A stretch of 64,000 nucleotides of DNA from Acanthornis magna (GCA_036785705.1 JAWUZG010000004.1:9396501-9460500); one strand, 5' to 3'; numbered from the stretch's first letter, positions 50,952 to 63,249 are shown. The notes: a model not told the origin generated them from the sequence alone. A program made the numbers and translations.

Positions 50952-53900
50952 ATGGACCTGAGGGATTTTTACCTGTTGGCCGCTTTGATTGCCTGTTTAA
51001 GGCTGGATTCTGCTATAGCTCAAGAACTTATTTACACTATTAGAGAGGAGCTGCCTGAAAACGTACCCATAGGGAACATACCAAAGGACCTGAACATTTC
51101 TCATATCAATGCTGCCACAGGGACCAGTGCCAGCCTTGTCTACAGACTGGTGTCTAAAGCAGGGGATGCGCCTCTGGTCAAAGTGTCCAGTAACACGGGG
51201 GAAATATTTACAACATCTAACAGAATAGACAGAGAGAAACTATGTGCTGGAGCTTCCTATGCAGAAGAAAACGAGTGTTTCTTTGAACTTGAAGTGGTGA
51301 TTCTCCCCAATGACTTTTTTAGGCTGATCAAAATAAAAATCATTGTAAAGGATACTAATGACAATGCACCTATGTTTCCATCCCCTGTCATCAATATCTC
51401 CATCCCAGAAAACACTCTGATCAACAGTCGTTTTCCAATCCCATCAGCAACAGATCCTGACACAGGTTTCAATGGTGTGCAGCACTATGAGTTGTTAAAC
51501 GGACAGAGTGTCTTTGGACTGGATATTGTAGAAACTCCAGAAGGGGAGAAATGGCCTCAGCTGATTGTGCAGCAGAACTTGGACAGAGAGCAAAAGGACA
51601 CCTATGTGATGAAAATCAAAGTGGAGGATGGAGGTACCCCCCAGAAATCCAGCACAGCTATCCTGCAAGTCACAGTAAGTGATGTCAATGATAACAGGCC
51701 AGTGTTTAAAGAGAGTCAAGTAGAGGTCCATATACCAGAGAATGCCCCTGTAGGCACCTCTGTAATTCAGCTTCATGCTACAGATGCTGATATAGGAAGC
51801 AATGCAGAAATCAGATATATTTTTGGTGCCCAAGTTGCCCCTGCAACCAAAAGATTTTTTGCTTTAAACAACACCACAGGGCTGATTACAGTTCAGAGGT
51901 CCTTAGATCGAGAAGAGACTGCTATTCACAAAGTGACGGTGCTGGCTAGTGATGGTAGCTCTACACCAGCCCGGGCAACTGTCACCATCAATGTCACTGA
52001 TGTAAACGATAACCCTCCTAACATAGACCTCAGGTACATAATAAGTCCCATCAATGGCACAGTGTACTTATCTGAGAAAGATCCCATCAATACAAAGATT
52101 GCCCTAATTACAGTTTCAGATAAGGACACTGATGTGAATGGCAAAGTGATCTGTTTCATTGAGAGAGAGGTCCCCTTCCACTTGAAAGCGGTTTACGACA
52201 ACCAGTATTTGTTAGAGACCTCTTCATTGTTGGACTATGAGGGCACCAAAGAATTCAGCTTTAAAATTGTGGCTTCTGATTCTGGCAAGCCCAGTTTGAA
52301 CCAGACTGCCCTGGTAAGAGTTAAGCTGGAGGATGAAAATGACAACCCTCCGATTTTCAGCCAGCCTGTAATTGAGCTGTCAGTTTCTGAAAACAACCGG
52401 CGTGGTCTATACTTAACAACTATTAGTGCCACAGATGAAGACAGTGGGAAAAATGCAGACATTGTTTATCAGCTTGGTCCTAATGCCTCCTTTTTCGATC
52501 TGGATCGAAAGACAGGAGTTTTGACAGCCTCCAGAGTTTTTGACAGAGAAGAGCAGGAGCGTTTCATTTTCACTGTTACAGCCCGAGACAACGGCACCCC
52601 TCCTTTGCAGAGTCAAGCAGCTGTAATTGTTACTGTGTTGGACGAAAATGACAACAGTCCCAAATTTACTCATAATCATTTCCAGTTTTTTGTATCAGAG
52701 AACTTACCAAAGTATAGCACGGTGGGGGTGATCACAGTGACTGATGCAGATGCCGGAGAAAATAAAGCAGTGACCCTTTCCATCCTGAATGACAATGAAA
52801 ACTTTGTGCTGGATCCATACTCTGGAGTTATAAAGTCCAATGTTTCTTTTGATCGAGAACAGCAGAGCTCTTACACCTTTGATGTTAAGGCAGTGGATGG
52901 AGGGCAACCTCCTCGCTCTTCTACAGCAAAAGTAACCATAAACGTGATGGATGTTAACGATAACAGTCCTGTTGTCATTTACCCACCTTCTAATACTTCT
53001 TTTAAGCTAGTGCCACTCTCAGCAATTCCAGGATCGGTGGTAGCCGAAGTCTTTGCTGTGGATATAGACACTGGCATGAACGCTGAGCTGAAGTACACTA
53101 TTGTAAGCGGCAATAACAAGGGTTTGTTTCGGATTGATCCAGTGACAGGTAATATCACTCTGGAAGAAAAACCAACTCCTAATGACGTGGGGCTGCATCG
53201 TTTAGTTGTCAACATAAGTGATTTGGGTTATCCCAAATCCCTGCATACTCTTGTGCTTGTATTTTTATATGTAAATGATACTGCTGGAAATGCCTCTTAC
53301 ATTTATGACTTGATACGGAGGACTATGGAAACACCTTTGGATCGGAACATAGGGGACAGTAGCCAACCCTACCAAAACGAAGACTATCTCACGATCATGA
53401 TCGCTATTGTGGCAGGTGCCATGGTCGTCATAGTGGTGATATTTGTCACAGTTCTTGTTCGCTGTCGACATGCATCCAGATTCAAAGCTGCCCAGAGGAG
53501 CAAGCAAGGTGCTGAGTGGATGTCTCCCAATCAGGAGAACAAGCAAAACAAGAAAAAGAAAAGGAAGAAAAGGAAATCTCCAAAGAGCTCCCTTTTGAAC
53601 TTTGTGACCATTGAGGAGTCCAAACCTGATGATGCAGTTCATGAACCTATTAACGGGACAATAAGCCTTCCAGCAGAGTTGGAGGAGCAAAGTATAGGAA
53701 GATTTGATTGGGGCACAGCACCACCAACAACCTTTAAGCCTAACAGCCCTGATCTTGCCAAGCATTACAAATCTGCCTCTCCGCAGTCTGCTTTTCATCT
53801 CAAACCTGACACTCCAGTTTCAGTGAAAAAGCACCATGTGATTCAGGAACTCCCGTTGGACAACACCTTTGTTGGTGGTTGTGACACCCTTTCCAAACGC

Positions 53901-53987
53901 TCTTCCACTAGTTCAGATCACTTCAGTGCCTCAGAGTGCAGTTCCCAAGGAGGCTTCAAGACAAAGGGCCCCTTACACACCAGACAG
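50952..53987 (+). CDS. PCDH9: Protocadherin-9, large first coding exon (residues 1-1012); partial gene, continues beyond the window
   Basis: PCDH9 is a delta-1 protocadherin, a calcium-dependent homophilic adhesion protein of the neuronal plasma membrane. The translation matches PCDH9 as I remember it almost residue for residue. Seen: a signal peptide at about 1-23 (MDLRDF start, hydrophobic LLAALIACL); seven cadherin repeats whose calcium linkers read DTNDNAP (134-140), DVNDNRP (244), DVNDNPP (350), DENDNPP (461), DENDNSP (564) and DVNDNSP (667); many DRE motifs and N-glycosylation sequons; a membrane helix at about 812-836; then a basic KKKKRKKRK stretch (867-875) inside the region usually called CM1, and a CM2-like segment from about 914. 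The RRVTF (CM3) PP1-binding motif is absent and is expected in later exons outside the window. The ATG has an A at -3 and a G at +4, and an in-frame TAA lies at 50919-50921. The exon ends CAG|gtaaac after codon 1012, phase 0. No frameshift is seen. Confidence 0.97.
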
Positions 53988-54050
53988 GTAAACGAGCACT
54001 TTTACTGGTCTATAAGTACTGCATACAAGTGCCCGATCAACCAGTATTAA
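53988..54050 (+). CDS. PCDH9: Read-through (intron-retention) C-terminal extension of PCDH9: 20 codons and a stop
   Basis: Beyond the donor at 53988 (gtaaac) the PCDH9 frame stays open for 20 codons, starting VNEHFYW and ending CPINQY, then stops with TAA at 54048-54050. If the intron is not spliced, this gives a 1032-residue membrane protein with the full ectodomain and the early tail but without the later cytoplasmic motifs. Retained-exon short isoforms are known in other delta-protocadherins. Whether this one is used here is inference: the supports are the open frame and the polyadenylation signal at 54968. Confidence 0.5.
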   Translation, partial: VNEHFYWSISTAYKCPINQY

Positions 54051-54060
54051 AAGTGCCACT

Positions 54061-54177
54061 GTGTTGTGGGTTTTGTTTTTGTTTTTTTGTTTGTTTCATT
54101 CCAATTTAATTTAGTTAACATTATGGGGGGAACAAAAAAAACCAAACTGAACACCAAAACAAGAACAAACAAAAACC
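54061..54177. repeat. G/T-rich then A/C-rich tracts forming an imperfect inverted repeat
   Basis: GTTTTTGTTTTTTTGTTTG-like sequence at 54070-54098 is followed 33 bases later by ACAAACAAAAACC-like sequence ending at 54177. They can pair partially in RNA just after the read-through stop codon. Confidence 0.6.
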
Positions 54178-54967
54178 TTGACCCCTTTATCATTTACTTG
54201 GGGCCTAACCATGTGTTTGCAAAATGCCTCTGATTCTTTGGGTTTTGAAGAACACTGATTGTTAGAGGACTGTTATGTCTCCATTCATGTGCGCATACAT
54301 GTGCATAAACAAAACTGAAAAAAAGACTTTTTTTTTTCTCCCCAGTATTTAACTGTCCAAATGTAAAAGTTATTGGAGAACTGTTTCCTTATGTGCTAAA
54401 TTTCAGTCAGAAATTTGACTGTTTCACGATTGAAGGGACATGTACATTGTTTCAAATATCAAAGTGAGTTGGCTTGAATTTCTTTTCCAGTCCAAGCAGA
54501 TTTGGAACCTCTCTAAGTTAGTGCTATTAAAAGGGTTAATTTTTTTCCCTAACAAAGACAGCCAAATTTCCAAGCTACTGCATCAGTGAAGCACGTGGTT
54601 TATTGGTAGGATATAACTAAGCCATAAGTAAGTCTTCCTCTTGTTTGAGTTCAACATGATTTTGTTGTAATAGATGGAAGTTGGTATCACATAGACAGTT
54701 TGCTGCGTATTTTAAAAAATGGCCAAAGCATACTTTTGAAAGGAATGCGTTCTCTGAATACATCTGAATTATGCAGGAAAAAGAAAAAAAGTCAGTCCAT
54801 TGTAAATATTTTCTCATCTTAGTAATGCATAAGTGATCTGACATAGCTCATTTTAAACTGTGAAACACGCCATATGAAGAGGGATTAGGAGGCTGAGAGA
54901 CTCATATTTCAACCAAATCCAGCATTAGGTTTTTTTTTTTTTTCCTTAGGTCTAATAATTCCTTGCT

Positions 54968-54973
54968 AATAAA
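54968..54973 (+). terminator. Polyadenylation signal AATAAA (candidate for short PCDH9 mRNA)
   Basis: A canonical AATAAA lies 918 nt after the read-through stop codon. It is followed within 30-40 nt by a T-rich patch (cttaatttatttt), then abruptly by the CpG island. Use is inferred. Confidence 0.4.
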
Positions 54974-55004
54974 GATTTAAATGCGGTGCTGTCTTAATTT
55001 ATTT

Positions 55005-55310
55005 TCCGGGCGCTCGTCTGCGGGCGCCGCGGGAGCGCGCGCGCGCGCGGCCCGTAGATGGCGCCAAGGCACCGCGCGGCGCGCGCTGGCCCCGCGCCAG
55101 CCCTGCGGAGGCTGAGGGCCGGGGGCGGGCGCGCGGGAAGGGCCGGCCCGGCGCTCCGGCGTGCCGGAGAGCCTCCGCTCCCGCGGCCGGGGCCGAGTGT
55201 GTCTGCGCGGGGCGGCTTCCTCGGTGCCCCGCCGGCCGCGGGGGCTCGGCCGGTGTTGGGAGTCGCGTCCGTGCTCCTTGCGGGCGCTGTACCCTCCGAG
55301 TGGTAGTGAT
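55005..55310. promoter_or_regulatory. Intragenic CpG island in PCDH9 intron 2
   Basis: About 300 bp of very CpG-dense sequence has sharp edges against AT-rich intron. It contains an alternating (GC)n run at 55035-55049 that is prone to Z-DNA, and CCCGTAGATGGCGCC at 55051-55065, which resembles a CTCF core and also contains the YY1-type GATGGCGC. It may be an alternative promoter, an enhancer or insulator, or a GC-rich insertion. Open frames through it on both strands are a composition effect. Confidence 0.65.
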
Positions 55311-55706
55311 TTGTCTGGATTTATTAGGGATATGGATCCTAGGGAACCAAGCGAGACACATTTAGGCTTGTCGCTGCAAAAAGATTTTGACAGTAGTCAA
55401 GTTTAGGATAAAGTCATCCTCTTGCTGTTGCATTAGCCTTATCTGAGATGAATGTGCCGTTCCCAGAGCCGTGTCTTGACTTTGGGTGTCTGTGAGGTGT
55501 CACACTGACGAGATGCTAAGAATAAAACAAGCTCTTTTTAGAGCGGTTCTGCTAAAGTAACTGCTCTGAAACAACTCAATGTACAATGAGACACTGAAAA
55601 CACCACAGAAGAATCTCACAAACCCTTCATCTCTCCAAGGGGCTTTAAAGAGCGGTATACTCCCCAAGCCATCTCACAGCACCATACACATACTGTCAGG
55701 GTAAGT
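55311..55706 (+). other. Possible downstream part of an alternative first exon ending at a strong donor
   Basis: Downstream of the intragenic island, the sense strand reaches CAGG|GTAAGT with the GT at 55701, a near-ideal 5' splice site. If the island starts transcription on the plus strand, this could be the end of an alternative first exon spliced to later PCDH9 exons. No coding potential is evident. This is a motif-based suggestion only. Confidence 0.25.
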
Positions 55707-57058
55707 TAAAAAAAGAACTGATTTTAAAAACACCCAAGAAATTTATAGAAGAGCTCTGCGTAATCTGTGCTTATTTGTCTGAAGTTTTCTCCTTGGTTCT
55801 GGTTGCAAAATGTAATCCCCCCCAAACCACACATTCCTTTTCTGATCTGATATTATTTTAATTTAAGCTTAAATTAGTTTTCCAGACTCTATTAGGAAAC
55901 TCAGACTTAACTCCCCATCGTATCTAGAGGCAGTTGGGATGCCCAGAATTTTTTACCTGACAGAATGTGTAAGCTCTGCATGGTGAAATTGAACGTGAGG
56001 GGGAAAAAAGACTCCCACACCCAAGCAAAAACAAATGGTAATATTTCCAGAGTTACCTGTGTTCATTACATTAAATACACTGGTCTCCATTTAATAATAT
56101 CTGTAATTATAACTATATATGGACATGATTCAAATTTCACTGAGGTCTTAGTGTATCCTTTTTGAAGTCAGCAAATACTCATGATTTGGATTGCTCCCTG
56201 CAAAAGCTGTATTATTATACGTAACTGAAAATGCAACTCTTTCTTAGGTAGACAGCTACCTAAACTGTGCTTGTATGTTTTTAGTCTGTGGGGAACGAGA
56301 TATTGTCTTTTGGGGTATTTTCTCCTGATGATGAGTGTTACAGGATGTAATTTCTTTATGCTTCCTTGTCAATTTTGGCTGGAGTAGTAATGGTGGTAAT
56401 CATCAACAATCTTCCTATTTTTCTGTCTGTAATTCCTGAAATTAGGATACATCTTAGCTAATATTCATTGGCACAGGAGTAAAATACACCATCATAGGTC
56501 TTTTTTCTTTTTAGATTTGTGATTGAGTATGGCCTTTAAGCAAAGTATTAAAATTTAAAGATCTTACTGAATAGTGGTGTGTGCTAATGCCACAACATCT
56601 GAAAAAAAATATTAAAAATTCCCTTAGGATGAGACACTTAGTTTTATGCCATTGTATTGTTTTCTTCAGGTTTAACATAACTAATTTCTTTGCATTTAAT
56701 GTTAAGTTGCATATAAATTCAGTAACTTGTCTTGGTGTGTTTTGTAAAGAACATGGGAATTGCTGTGGAGGATGTTAAGATAGGGAAAGATGAAATACAG
56801 GATAAATATATATCAAAGAAATGCTAGCATCCTCCACCTTTACTTAGAGTTTCTTTTAGTCCAAGGTAAGCGCACACTCAATGTGTCTTGCAGATACATT
56901 GATACTAGCAAAGAGATGAGACCTAAGTCAGCACTTGGACTTCATTCAAGCAAAATCTTGTTACTTTTGATGGGCATGTAGCCCTAGAAATCTGTTAGAA
57001 CTGGGTCCTAAGTCAAAAAGCTTTTAGAATTAAAAAATACATTGTTCAGTAAAAAATT
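55707..57058 (+). other. PCDH9 intron 2, no recognisable gene
   Basis: AT-rich intronic sequence. I see only short chance reading frames and no clear mobile element. Confidence 0.7.
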
Positions 57059-57211
57059 GTTTCATTTTTGGGAGGGGGGATTGGGTGGTTTGGTTGGGTT
57101 TTTTTGTTGTTGGGGTTTTTTTGGGTTTTGGGGTTTTTTGGGGTTTTTTTGTTTGGTTGGTTGGATTTTTTGGGTTTTGTTTTTGTTTTTTGTGGGGTTT
57201 TTTTTGTGGTC
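57059..57211 (+). repeat. G/T-rich low-complexity tract with G-quadruplex potential
   Basis: About 150 bases consist almost only of G and T, with repeated TTTTTGGG-like units. Four G runs separated by T loops at 57112-57143 resemble a GGGGTTTT telomere-type repeat. The tract lies on the sense strand of PCDH9, so intronic RNA could fold too. Frames through it are spurious. Confidence 0.85.
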
Positions 57212-57859
57212 AATTTCTGTGCAATCATCAATAAATTTAGTGGAAATTCTGTGGTTAAGTCTTTACACGTGACTTTGAATTGTACAGACTGATGTTTCAC
57301 AAGTACCCAGTATGAAAACCAAAGCCTCCTTCAAGTGCCTATCTTGCAGTAAACCTGGTGGATGCTCTGAAAAGAGCATTTTTGAATACTTGAACTTGGG
57401 ATTGTTCTAAATGCTAATTCGCATAATTAGGAGTATGGAAAGGATGTTGCATACCACCAGCTTATATAGCTACGCTTCCAAAATCAGTGTTATGACTCAT
57501 AAAGAATACTGAAATCTATGCAGGCTTCTCAATCAGTGTTCTTTTCAGTATTTGATTGAACTTTAAAATGCGCTTCAAATTAGTAAGTCATTACACCAAA
57601 CAGCTACATAGAAATACAGCAGAAGACGACATGTTGTATTCTTCTATGTGAAAGACCTCTTTTGAAAAGCAAATAAACAGACAAAAACTCCTACTCAATG
57701 TCATTAGATTAACAATAGATTAAATAATAAAAGAAATTAGGGCCAATTTACTGTGGTTATCCCAATTTTAAATTATAACAACTTCATTTAATCAGATTTA
57801 AAGCACAGCAGTGACAAATAACACAGGTTTAAAAGTATGTATTGCTATAGGTTATGGGC
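57212..57859 (+). other. PCDH9 intron 2, no recognisable gene
   Basis: AT-rich sequence with no recognisable genes or young repeats. Confidence 0.6.
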
Positions 57860-57945
57860 AAAACCTTCAGTCCTCATTCCTAACCAAAATGCATTTAGGC
57901 ATGTGCTTAACTTTTATTTAATGCCATAGGACTGAAGCAGATCCT
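57860..57945 (+). repeat. Degenerate copy of an ancient sauropsid dispersed repeat
   Basis: The segment with atgtgcttaacttttattt and, further on, ataggactgaagcagatcc resembles a motif I recall as widespread in reptile and bird genomes (a high-copy element with catgcttaactttaagc and a GGACT..GAAGCA context). The family name cannot be given from sequence alone. The copy is diverged and bounded only approximately. Confidence 0.35.
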
Positions 57946-60900
57946 TAAAGTCCAAGTCACTTGAGGTGTTGTCTTCAAGAAAGAGTCATAAGCACACTAT
58001 ATGCACTTTTCTGAATCAAGATGATAATTTAGAAATTTTGAAAATGTGCACAGGTCTGGTAGATTCAGGAAAGCTGACTATATGTTAACATTGTCCTTGT
58101 ATTTCTGTGCTCTAGTGGCAGAAATTAAGGATTTGGGGCTTGAATGACACATTAGATACATTCCATACTAAAGTATATTTTTAATCTGAAAGTCAATAAC
58201 ATAAGCTCTGTGGAGGTTGCTCTATTCCTTTTTCAGTGAATGGACTTCTTGCCTGATCAAGGAACAAGTAGCCACGCTCCTGCTGATCAATGCACATCAC
58301 TTAAGCGTTATGTGGTAAATGTAATTGATATTATCTTACTCTGTAGTGTTTAACTTTATAAGTTTGGAGTTTATGTAAGAGAAAAGAAAAGCTGGAAACA
58401 TTAATGACTCTTAATTTGATACGCTGAGAGTGGCAATTTCAAGGTGCATAAGTTGATGGAAATCTGCATTGGAACAGCAGTGCAGAGCTTACGTCACCTG
58501 CAAATATTAAAATTCTGTAACCATAGCATTCCACAATTCTGTGCGCAGTATTATTTTTAGTGGCCTTGTTTCATCACTTAGTATAAATAAAAAATACATA
58601 CATTCTTTTGTATGGTTAATTTGGTTTATGTGTTAGCATGGATATTAGTCTTGGGTGAGGACTAGTCATCTGGAAAAAACGTGTCTGCATGTAAAATTCA
58701 ATTGTTTTCTGGTTCTGTATATTTATATATCTATACTAAAATATTAGAAATGGTGATAATGTACAGTGTATTTTTTCTATTGTTGTATAACTGAAAAATA
58801 GGTTAACAGATTTTGCTCGACTGTCTAAAGAAATTCATCTTTGAGCTGAGACCAAGCATGGAAAATTTCAGCTAAAAAGAAGAATTTTTCAGAAAGTTAA
58901 GAGCATGTGAAAACTGGGGGTTATAATGGAAATCTGAACATAACCCTAAGCTATAATACCATTTTCAATAGTGACAGTAGACATGCTAAACTAGAGTAGG
59001 GAACATTTTGTGTATACAGATCAGACAGTAAAAGCTTAGTAATCTTCATTTCTCTTTAAACATTTCCTGTGCAAAAGATTTTTATCAGAATCACTGGAGT
59101 CTCATCTGTCCTGAATATCCAAAGCCAAAGTTTCACATATGCTAAGAAATTTGTTCCACACACGTGAGTGAGAACTGAATCTTGAGAGTTTAAGGCTATT
59201 GGAATTTCGTGATAATGTTCTTTTGTATATAGGAACAGGGGAGAATCTTTTTAGTTTCCATTTCAGATTTTCACTTCCAAAGAGTCTCTTCTTCTAGCAC
59301 GGCAAAACCATATCAGCCACACTTTATTGACAGCAATTTTATTGTAGCTAGAGGCTTACAGTAAGCTGTTTATTGCTGTTCCCTAACGCGGTTGACAGCA
59401 ATTGGGGAATTAATTTTCTTGCCCCTGATGTGCTTTCTTGGGTATAAACAACAGATGTTAAAGATATGAAAACTGTGACCCATTTACATTCAGCAACTCT
59501 TTACGGGCACAGTCTACCTGTCTGAAGTGCAGGTTTCAAGTCCTCAGTAATTTAGCCTCATCAGTTCTAGGATTCTCTTTTGCAATAGAATTGTTTATCT
59601 TCATAAATACTGCCAAGGGCCAGATACATAATGCCTATGAACGGATCCTCATCTAGGCAATTTCTGTTCAAGAATAGCTTGGTTCAAGTTTCATTTAGTT
59701 CAGGAGATGCTGTATCTTCTTCCTCTACCATGCAATTGCACTGAACATACAGGATTTAGCTGACAAAACGGATATGCAGTTTTCTGAAAGATCTAACAGG
59801 AATTATGGTGATACCTGGATATTTGGTATCACTTCTTTCACAGAACATCATGGTGGTCTGTAAAATCTATTCTCCTGATTTTCCTCAGTTGCTACTCAAG
59901 TACAACCCTCTCACGTCCATTCTGTAATGTCCATGTCTTTGCTGAAGTAAAAAACATACCCAGAATCATGTATTACTTTATTCTTCTTCTGTTGCTTCTT
60001 TGTCTTTGCAGCCTGTGGCACAATGTATGTAAAATGATTTATCCCTATACGCTGATGTGGGCACTTAATCGGTTCATTTCTGATTTACATGAGATAACAT
60101 TCCATTGAGTGGAAAGATTTCCCAGACTGTAGATAAGAGATGAATGGATGCTATCACATTTTACTGAAGTATGGGGGGAGGAGAACATCTTTTGTGCCAT
60201 TCTACTGGCATCTTTTAGAAAGACATTTGCTACATAAGGGGCTTTAGCATCTTACCTAACTGAGATTTTAAGTGCTAGTCTAGACATGCATGTTAACTGT
60301 TCCCTTATAATTAAAATACCATAAAAAAAAGTTCCTCCTAATGGAGTTGCAATAATTTTCTTGTAATGGATTATTTTCTAGTGCGCTATAAACTCTCTCT
60401 TGAAGCAGAACTAGCTATTTCTGACAGAAGGCACTTTAAATTGATACTGCTACTTTTTCATTGGTTGTGAAATTATGAAAATTGGAAATTAAAAAATTGT
60501 TTTGAATAGCAACATTAGTGTAACCATAAAAATTCTCATGTATATTATTCTTGAGACCACTGAGGTTCAGGAAAACATAAAGGCCACTAGGATTTTGGTA
60601 CAAAATTTGTGTTGATCTTGCTGAAATTATCTGGACTTTCAAATCTTGGAATGATTTGGCCTTCATTCCCAATTTAATTTTCGGGTTTTGTGTATATTAT
60701 GAGTTATATGTGATAATACAGAGAAAGGTAGTTAAAAATCTGATTTGTAATCATACTGAGGTGTCTAAATTGTACCAGCCTCGAAAGTTACCCATTCTTC
60801 TTTTTCCTTTTGCAGCAAGTGAGTAGCAGGGGAGATTTGTTTTAAAGTCTTGGCATGGGTTGCCATGCATCTTCTGTTGCACAGAGAGAAAATAGAGTAA

Positions 60901-63249
60901 TTCAGCATTTGTCAGGATTTTTGGAGTGTAGAATCTGTAGTTTCATATGACCTGATGTTGTAACTTTGCCATTTCTTTTGTGAAATGTCCCACTGAACTT
61001 TTTGTGCACAAATATTAATATTATTACTTGAAAGTTGTTCTGGAAAATGCACACTTCCTGTTACAAGAGGACTATAAAGAGCCTTTTTCTAGAGTAATAG
61101 TTCATCATTTGAAGTTGAATCCAAGCTGTGGTAAATCTGCTGATTTATTCCATCTGCAGCTCTTTCTAATGTTAACTTCTTTATTAAAGCAATCAGATGA
61201 TGTTGAGGTAATGTTTCCAAAACCTAAAAAATATGTAAAATTAATCAGGAGTGAAATGAATTAAAAATGATTTTGTTTTGAGGTGAATTTGATGAAATGG
61301 GAAAGATCAGCTATCAGATTTTTCTTCCTTCCTTTGTTTCCTCCCCCAGGTTTGCAGAAAGGTAAAGCTTTAAAATAACAACCTCTTCCTGGTCCAGAAA
61401 ATGAAATCAGATATTCTCACTGGCTGATAGCTGAAAGAGAATCGCTATTGATATTGATTTATAAAACACTTCGTAGCCTGAAACTGATATTCGTTCATTC
61501 GCTCTCATTCCTCCCAGTGAAATGGTCAGATACTTCATTTGTAATTCTGGAGGATGTTCTTAGTACCTCCTAGGCTTTCATGTGTTACTAGTAAGAAAAC
61601 TCTATGATTGGTTTTCTTAATCGTTAAAAAGTGTTAAATACAATATTTTTCATCAAATGAACTTATCTAGCCTATGCCTTATAAGGTCATGCAGCCTTTA
61701 AAGCCCTGAAAAAGTCAAGAGGAGGACCATGCTTCAGTTGTGAATGGTATTTACCATTCTTACAGCCCCTTGCTGATTGGTAGCCAGCAGTTGTAGCTCT
61801 TAAATGACTGAGCCTGCTAGATGCAAGTACTTGTGTCCTTCAAAGCACATGAGGTTATGGAGACAATTGTCTTTCTGATGTAAAGGTTCTGTAGGATGCA
61901 TATGTTTCCATATATGACCTATGTAGCTGCGCTGCTCAACTTCATGGCGAAATGCTTTAACCACTGAGGTCTATTTACTATGATGAGAATCTTTTGGAAG
62001 AAAGTTTTCACAAAAGTTTGGTTTTACAAGAAGGGATACAGGAGCTTCAGAAAAGGGTGCAGACTAATGAATTTTAAGAGATACCTCCTTCCTATATAAA
62101 ATAAGATACACAGCCCAAAAGGGACTGATACTTAACTCCTGTTTTTAGTAGCTTTCCATTCAGTGAGATAGGTTTTGGAAATACTGCTGTTATTCCAGTC
62201 CCCCTTCTTGCAGCATGTAATGAATATATCTGAACATCATGGTTACTTCAGGCACCCAACTTCTGATTGGGGATCTAGCCTTATTTCTGTAAATGATGTT
62301 CACAGAAAAGTATCATTTGTGTAGCTATCACCAGTACACTTAGGTGGTAGTGCCTGTGCACACAGTTCATTTTGCTTCTGTTTGCATTATGGTGGGATTC
62401 ATCTTGTCTGACTTCTAATTGTATAACAAATCTAATCTGCTTCCCTGGGTTCATGATTTACTCCACCATGAAGAAAACATGGTGTTTTAAGCTGGTTACC
62501 AAAGCTGAACAACACAGTTTGGTGAGATGCATACTACATCCAGTGAAGAGTATGATTCAGTGTGATCCGTATTTTTCACTTTCCCTGTGAAGAGCACTAT
62601 CCAGTCCATATTTCTCACTGAAGTCGAGAGAAGGGTTTTAAGGTTATGTATTTCTTGAAGTGAAGGTATTATTTGAATAGTGCACATGGGCACAAAAATG
62701 TATGTGCACAGTTGCCTTTGGGAAAGTCTTCTTTAGATTATGACTCAAATTCAAAGGCTTCCAAATCAGCAAAAAGAGTATTATTGACTTTTTATTAAAT
62801 TTTGATCTGGCCATCAGCTATCTATTTTAGTAAGACGGTGCAATGAAACATCAGTTACTTTGTTTTGGTGCTGTTCCAAGTATTTCTGTTTCTCCTCAGC
62901 ACTGCATGTTCCTTGGTACCTTGTTCTGTGAATGGTAGTACAGGCCATTCACATTACAGCATAAAAATGTTTCTTTTGCCTCTCTGGTAAAAGGTGTGTG
63001 TCTATAGCAGTATGAATTTTCAGTCAGTCGTCAGATGGTTTTACTTTCACCGTGGCAAAAATACAGGTCAAAATATCAGTGACATGCTCATGTTATCACG
63101 AAGAGAATTTGAAATTGCCTTCAGTTTGTGACAACAGTTCCCTGAAACATGGATGCTGTTGAAGTCTGTGGCATCCAGAGCAGCAGGAGGTAGGCTGTGT
63201 ACAAGTTGCAAAGCCCTAGTCATCTCCCATATTTTTAACAACTGCCAGA
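57946..63249 (+). other. PCDH9 intron 2, no recognisable gene
   Basis: AT-rich sequence with short chance frames (largest about 80 codons). No clear CR1 or LTR copy and no RNA gene was recognised. Conserved non-coding elements are likely in an intron of this gene but cannot be told by eye. Confidence 0.6.

Larger units (their letters stand above)
50818..53987 (+). other. PCDH9: Predicted exon 2 of PCDH9 (134-nt 5' UTR plus large coding exon)
   Basis: A usable acceptor, gtgttgacag, ends at 50817, and a clear donor follows codon 1012 at 53988. The 5' UTR part (50818-50951) contains three upstream ATGs and an in-frame stop before the main start. The acceptor has only a modest pyrimidine tract (tgtgtggttgtgttg), so the exact 5' edge is less certain than the 3' edge. 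Confidence 0.55.
54051..54990 (+). other. PCDH9: Possible 3' UTR of the short PCDH9 isoform (otherwise start of intron 2)
   Basis: The stretch after the read-through stop is AT-rich and contains a G/T-rich segment (54061-54098) followed by an A/C-rich segment (54131-54177) that can partly pair with it, a Pumilio-like TGTAAATA at 54801-54808, and AATAAA at 54968-54973. These fit a 3' UTR for an unspliced transcript but would also occur by chance in intron sequence. No cleavage site can be proven from sequence. Confidence 0.4.

Noticed and set aside
53265..53798. 177-codon frame antisense to PCDH9
   Set aside because: Shadow of the conserved sense coding frame.
54999..55406. 120-codon minus and 81-82-codon plus frames in the intragenic island
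   Set aside because: Same composition effect; no recognisable protein features.
57112..57143. Interstitial telomere repeat
   Set aside because: Units are GGGGTTTT-like and irregular, not the vertebrate TTAGGG; simple low-complexity DNA is the better explanation.
57042..57300. Frames rich in Gly/Phe/Trp and, antisense, Lys/Pro/Asn
   Set aside because: Produced by the G/T low-complexity tract.
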